Source: Candidatus Altarchaeales archaeon
GTDB taxonomy: Archaea > Altiarchaeota > Altiarchaeia > IMC4 > SCGC-AAA252-I15
NCBI GenBank assembly: GCA_014729705.1
Contig: WJJK01000175.1
Coordinates: forward strand, 1 to 6,188
Direction: 5' to 3'
DNA: 6,188 nt
Both the position numbers and the translations under genes were made by a program. Below are positions 3,266-6,188 of this stretch, piece by piece; the first letter of the stretch is position 1; every line of letters starts with the position of its first letter. The notes under the pieces are model-generated. The model was not told the origin of the DNA and ran no database searches. It saw nothing but the letters and a program-made list of their open reading frames with translations.

Positions 3266-5899
3266 ATGGAGGGGGAGTTCGACAGGAAACTTTTGAAGAA
3301 ACTCATAGACCGAGTAGGCGGAGTATATGTATACAGTTTCGATAAGGGGCGAAACATCTACGTAAACAAAACCTACACTGCTTTGACTGGTTACTCCCCC
3401 CAACAAATCCGGAGCATGTCTTCCTCCGAGTTTGCGTCCCTGTTCCACCTCCAGGACCTGCCTAGAATAAGGGAACATATGAAGAAGTTGCGTAGTCTCC
3501 CTGCTGACGAGTTTCTCGACATTGAATATCGATTCAGAAAAGCAAACGGCAGCTGGATGTGGTGTTTATCTAAGGATTCGGTGTTCAACAGCGAGGGCAG
3601 ACGAGCCTCCTCTTTTATCGGCACATTCCTCGACATAACGGAGAGGAAACTCAACGAACACAGGCTGAGGAAGAGTGAAAAACGCTACAAAAAAATCCTT
3701 AAACACGCTCCTGCGGCGATTTATGAAATCAGTTTCCGGGAGAAGAGATTCAAGCAGGTAAACGATTGCATGTGCAGGATGCTTGGATTCAGTCGCAGCG
3801 AGCTTCTTAACATGGATCCCTTTGATTTGCTTGACGATGAGGGCAAGCACCTCTTTCAGGAGAGGATTGATATGTGGCTTTCAGGCGCTAAACCCTCAGG
3901 GGACGTTGAATTCGAAGTTAAAACCAAAGACGGGCGTAAACTGACGGCTCATTTGAATGCGACATTAATAAAAGACGGGGAGGGGAGGCCCCAGGGCGCC
4001 TACGTGATAGCAACCGACGTAACCCAAAGAAGGCAAGCGGAGGAAGGCTTCGAATCCCAGCGCATGTTATTTCAATCAGTATTTGATCACATACCTGTTC
4101 TACTTGTTTTATGGGATCCCCGGCTTCAATATTTCACGTTAAATAAACACGCTGAAGATGTGTTGGGTTGGACTACCGCTGAAGCCAATGAACATGATTT
4201 CATGACTAACGTGTATCCTGACCCCGACTATAGGGCGAAGATCGGATCCTTCATGCAGTCGCTTTCCTCAAGCTGGAGACAGTTTAATTGCACCACCAAA
4301 CACGGGCACGAGATCCCCGTTAACTGGACTAACATCAAGCTTAAAGACGATACGATGATCGGCATAGGAGTGGATCTTCGACGGACGCAGGAGCTTACCA
4401 ACCAACTTAGGAAAACCCAGGAAATCGCTAAAGTAGGTGGTTGGAGTCTGGATTTAATGAAAGACAAACTCACATGGACCGAGGAAACCTACAAAATATT
4501 CGGCGTCCAACCCGACAACTTCAAACCAACCTACGAAGATTTCCTTAAACTAATCCATCCGCAAGACCGGGGGAAAGTCGAGGATGCCCACTCAAAATCG
4601 TTGGCTGAAGGTTCAGACGGATATGAAATCGAACACAGGATAATAAATCAGCAGAAGGGGGAGACCCGATATGTATTGGGGAAATGCGAGCACGCGAAAA
4701 AACCCTCAGGCAAAATAGCGCTCTCAAACGGCATAATACAGGACATCACCGCCCGCAAGCAGGGGGAATTACGGCGGCAAGCCCTGTTAGAGTCACTTAG
4801 GAGGGTTTCCTCTAAAACCCGCACCTACGCATACGAGCTTAACGCCATATTCAAGTCGGTGACCGAACCCCTCATGGTTTTAGACCGAAACGGGAGGGTG
4901 GAGAAAACCAATAAAGCCGCAGTCGACTCGCTTGCCCTGAACCCCGTCGGCTACACCCTCCTCAACCTGGTTGAGAGGCTTAAAATCACAGACGAGGAAG
5001 GACGGCAATTCAAACCCCAACACGTGACAGAGAAGGTGTTGGGCGGGGAGGCACTGGAAGATGTGAAAATAAAATTCACGGACGCCGAAGACCATAAGAA
5101 AACCGTTTTACTCTCTGCAGCTCCCGTCAAGACAGACAATGAAATCCGTCTTTCAGTGTTGATATGGTACGACATGACGGAGATTGAGCAGATGGAAAAC
5201 CTAAGGAAACAACTAATAAGAGACCTCTCTCATCAGCTTAAAACACCTCTTTCAATCATAAGCATGGCTTCGAACATGATTGAGGAGGAAAGCGGGGAAC
5301 CCACGGTGTACGAAAACGTGAAAATGATCCAAAGAAACACCAAAAACATGTCTAAACTCATAACCTCCATCCTCAGCCTAAGCGAGCTGGAATCCGGGAA
5401 AATAACACTTAAAACAAACAAATTCAATTTAGTGAGAAACTTAAAGACGAATATTAGAGAAGTCAAGCCCATCCTCAAAAATAAAAAACTCAAGCTAAAC
5501 CTAGAGGCCCCCACCTCACTTACGATACGCTCTGACGAACATAAAATAAATGAGATAATGGAAAACCTCCTGCACAACGCCATAAAATACACCGACAAAG
5601 GCGAAATAAACGTAACCCTGGAAAAAATCTGCGGATACGCTGTGCTTTCGGTTACCGATACCGGCGTTGGCTTAACGAAAAAACAATTGAAAAAGATTTT
5701 CACACGCTTCTACAAAGCCGACCCAAGCGTTGAGGGATCCGGACTAGGCCTAAACATAGTGACGGAAAACCTGAAACTGTTGGGCGGGGAAATAAAGGCG
5801 AAATCAAGGGGCCGGGGGAAGGGATCCACATTCAAAGTATTTATTCCCCTAAAAAAAAAGGAGGAAAAAGAAAATGAAAAAAACAATACTAATTGTTGA
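3266..5899 (+). CDS. Cytoplasmic multi-PAS sensor histidine kinase
   Basis: This 877-residue sensor kinase autophosphorylates on His and passes the phosphate to a response regulator, almost certainly the one encoded next. Five PAS-like sensor domains come first: about 10-128 (ending FLDITERK), 134-258 (ending DVTQRRQ), 262-372, 384-498 (ending IQDITARK) and 523-640 (ending YDMTEIEQ). The HisKA dimerisation domain spans about 645-712 with the phospho-acceptor His 656 in RDLSHQLKTPLSII. The ATP-binding domain covers about 755-863: N box ENLLHNAIKY (Asn 767, Asn 771), G1 box DTGVGL (Asp 798), F box FTRFYKAD and G2 box GSGLGL (824-829). All catalytic boxes are present. There are no membrane segments or signal peptide, so the sensed cue is intracellular; no heme, flavin or iron-sulphur ligand motif is recognisable in the PAS domains. 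The residue after the acceptor His is Gln where Glu or Asp is commoner. The ATG at 3266 lacks a Shine-Dalgarno. The Lys/Glu-rich tail overlaps the regulator's ribosome binding site. Confidence 0.95.
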   Translation: MEGEFDRKLLKKLIDRVGGVYVYSFDKGRNIYVNKTYTALTGYSPQQIRSMSSSEFASLFHLQDLPRIREHMKKLRSLPADEFLDIEYRFRKANGSWMWCLSKDSVFNSEGRRASSFIGTFLDITERKLNEHRLRKSEKRYKKILKHAPAAIYEISFREKRFKQVNDCMCRMLGFSRSELLNMDPFDLLDDEGKHLFQERIDMWLSGAKPSGDVEFEVKTKDGRKLTAHLNATLIKDGEGRPQGAYVIATDVTQRRQAEEGFESQRMLFQSVFDHIPVLLVLWDPRLQYFTLNKHAEDVLGWTTAEANEHDFMTNVYPDPDYRAKIGSFMQSLSSSWRQFNCTTKHGHEIPVNWTNIKLKDDTMIGIGVDLRRTQELTNQLRKTQEIAKVGGWSLDLMKDKLTWTEETYKIFGVQPDNFKPTYEDFLKLIHPQDRGKVEDAHSKSLAEGSDGYEIEHRIINQQKGETRYVLGKCEHAKKPSGKIALSNGIIQDITARKQGELRRQALLESLRRVSSKTRTYAYELNAIFKSVTEPLMVLDRNGRVEKTNKAAVDSLALNPVGYTLLNLVERLKITDEEGRQFKPQHVTEKVLGGEALEDVKIKFTDAEDHKKTVLLSAAPVKTDNEIRLSVLIWYDMTEIEQMENLRKQLIRDLSHQLKTPLSIISMASNMIEEESGEPTVYENVKMIQRNTKNMSKLITSILSLSELESGKITLKTNKFNLVRNLKTNIREVKPILKNKKLKLNLEAPTSLTIRSDEHKINEIMENLLHNAIKYTDKGEINVTLEKICGYAVLSVTDTGVGLTKKQLKKIFTRFYKADPSVEGSGLGLNIVTENLKLLGGEIKAKSRGRGKGSTFKVFIPLKKKEEKENEKNNTNC
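5860..5864 (+). promoter_or_regulatory. Shine-Dalgarno of the response regulator, inside the kinase gene
   Basis: GGAGG lies 9 bases before the ATG at 5874 and within the last codons of the kinase gene, where it helps encode the Lys/Glu-rich tail. Translation of the regulator should therefore be coupled to that of the kinase. Confidence 0.7.
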
Positions 5900-6188
5900 A
5901 GACAACCCAGACATACAAAACCTATACACACAAATGCTTTCAGAAGAATACAACACCCTCCAGGTGACCAACACCAAAGACGCCTGGAAGACGCTTGCCA
6001 AAGAGGAAATAAATCTGATTATCCTCGACATAATACTGCCCAAGGGAGCATTCGGAGACAAATTCTACGCCCAAATAAGCCAACACCCCGGCTACCAAGA
6101 TATACCCGTAGTATTCGTATCCGTAATCGACGACCCCAAGGAAGCTGGGAACCTGAAGAAAATAAACAACGCCCACTACATAGAGAAA
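5874..6188 (+). CDS. Response regulator receiver domain, partial (C-terminus beyond window)
   Basis: This is the phosphate-accepting partner of the upstream kinase. The 105 visible residues are a nearly complete receiver domain. MKKTILIVEDN gives strand 1 with the acidic pair Glu 9 and Asp 10. LIILDIILP places the phospho-acceptor Asp at 52. VVFVSV gives the switch Ser at 83. HYIEK ends the window with the conserved Lys at 105. The segment after the acceptor (PKGAFGDKFYAQI) lacks the common acidic-Gly signature (such as MDG), but the loop length is normal. The ATG overlaps the kinase gene by 26 bases and has GGAGG 9 bases upstream, so the two are one operon. The window ends just after the conserved Lys, so I cannot tell whether an output domain (DNA-binding, PAS, methyl-accepting partner or other) follows or whether this is a stand-alone receiver, which is common in archaea. 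Confidence 0.92.
   Translation, partial: MKKTILIVEDNPDIQNLYTQMLSEEYNTLQVTNTKDAWKTLAKEEINLIILDIILPKGAFGDKFYAQISQHPGYQDIPVVFVSVIDDPKEAGNLKKINNAHYIEK

Noticed and set aside
5233..5703. 156-residue minus-strand open frame inside the kinase gene
   Set aside because: It is antisense to the HisKA and ATP-binding domains, whose motifs are intact; its Phe/Ser-rich composition is typical of a shadow frame.
1..6188. tRNA, rRNA, CRISPR array, insertion sequence or attachment site
   Set aside because: I scanned for clover-leaf, regularly spaced repeats, terminal inverted repeats and transposase-like frames and saw none.

Overview
This window looks like chromosomal DNA from an archaeon of moderate GC content, probably an uncultured or poorly characterised lineage. 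The evidence is A/T-rich, TATA-like boxes about 25 bases upstream of starts that lack a ribosome binding site (mscS at 1758). Other genes have a good Shine-Dalgarno about 9 bases before ATG. The genes use many AGG/AGA and ATA codons. The family mix also fits: a small single-cluster ferredoxin, an archaeal-type VIT1/CCC1 transporter, and a soluble multi-PAS histidine kinase paired with a receiver protein. I cannot name the lineage from sequence alone.

Layout. Positions 1-838 (minus) hold most of an unrecognised soluble protein that runs off the left edge. It lies 41 bases downstream of an intact MscS-family mechanosensitive channel (880-1758, minus). A short divergent promoter region separates mscS from a VIT1/CCC1-family membrane transporter (1809-2483, plus). 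Positions 2484-2868 contain no intact gene. The minus strand there carries what looks like a decayed gene: a Thr-rich linker followed by a Cys-rich module, with one internal stop and no start. A single-[4Fe-4S] ferredoxin follows (2869-3096, minus). Across a 169-base divergent promoter region lies an 877-residue cytoplasmic histidine kinase with five PAS-like domains (3266-5899, plus). Its last codons overlap the start of a receiver-domain response regulator (5874 to the right edge).

How the genes fit together. The kinase and regulator form a clear two-component pair, translationally coupled by a 26-base overlap with the regulator's Shine-Dalgarno inside the kinase gene. The kinase has no membrane segments, so it should sense an internal signal such as redox state, a ligand or a partner protein. 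The ferredoxin shares its upstream region, which raises but does not prove a redox link. MscS (osmotic safety valve) and the VIT1-type transporter (Fe/Mn export or storage) are divergent and share closely spaced promoter elements.

I do not see a clear new defence or mobile system. The items most worth a second look are the decayed Thr-rich/Cys-rich gene, a possible hairpin over the transporter's start site, and the unrecognised protein at the left edge.
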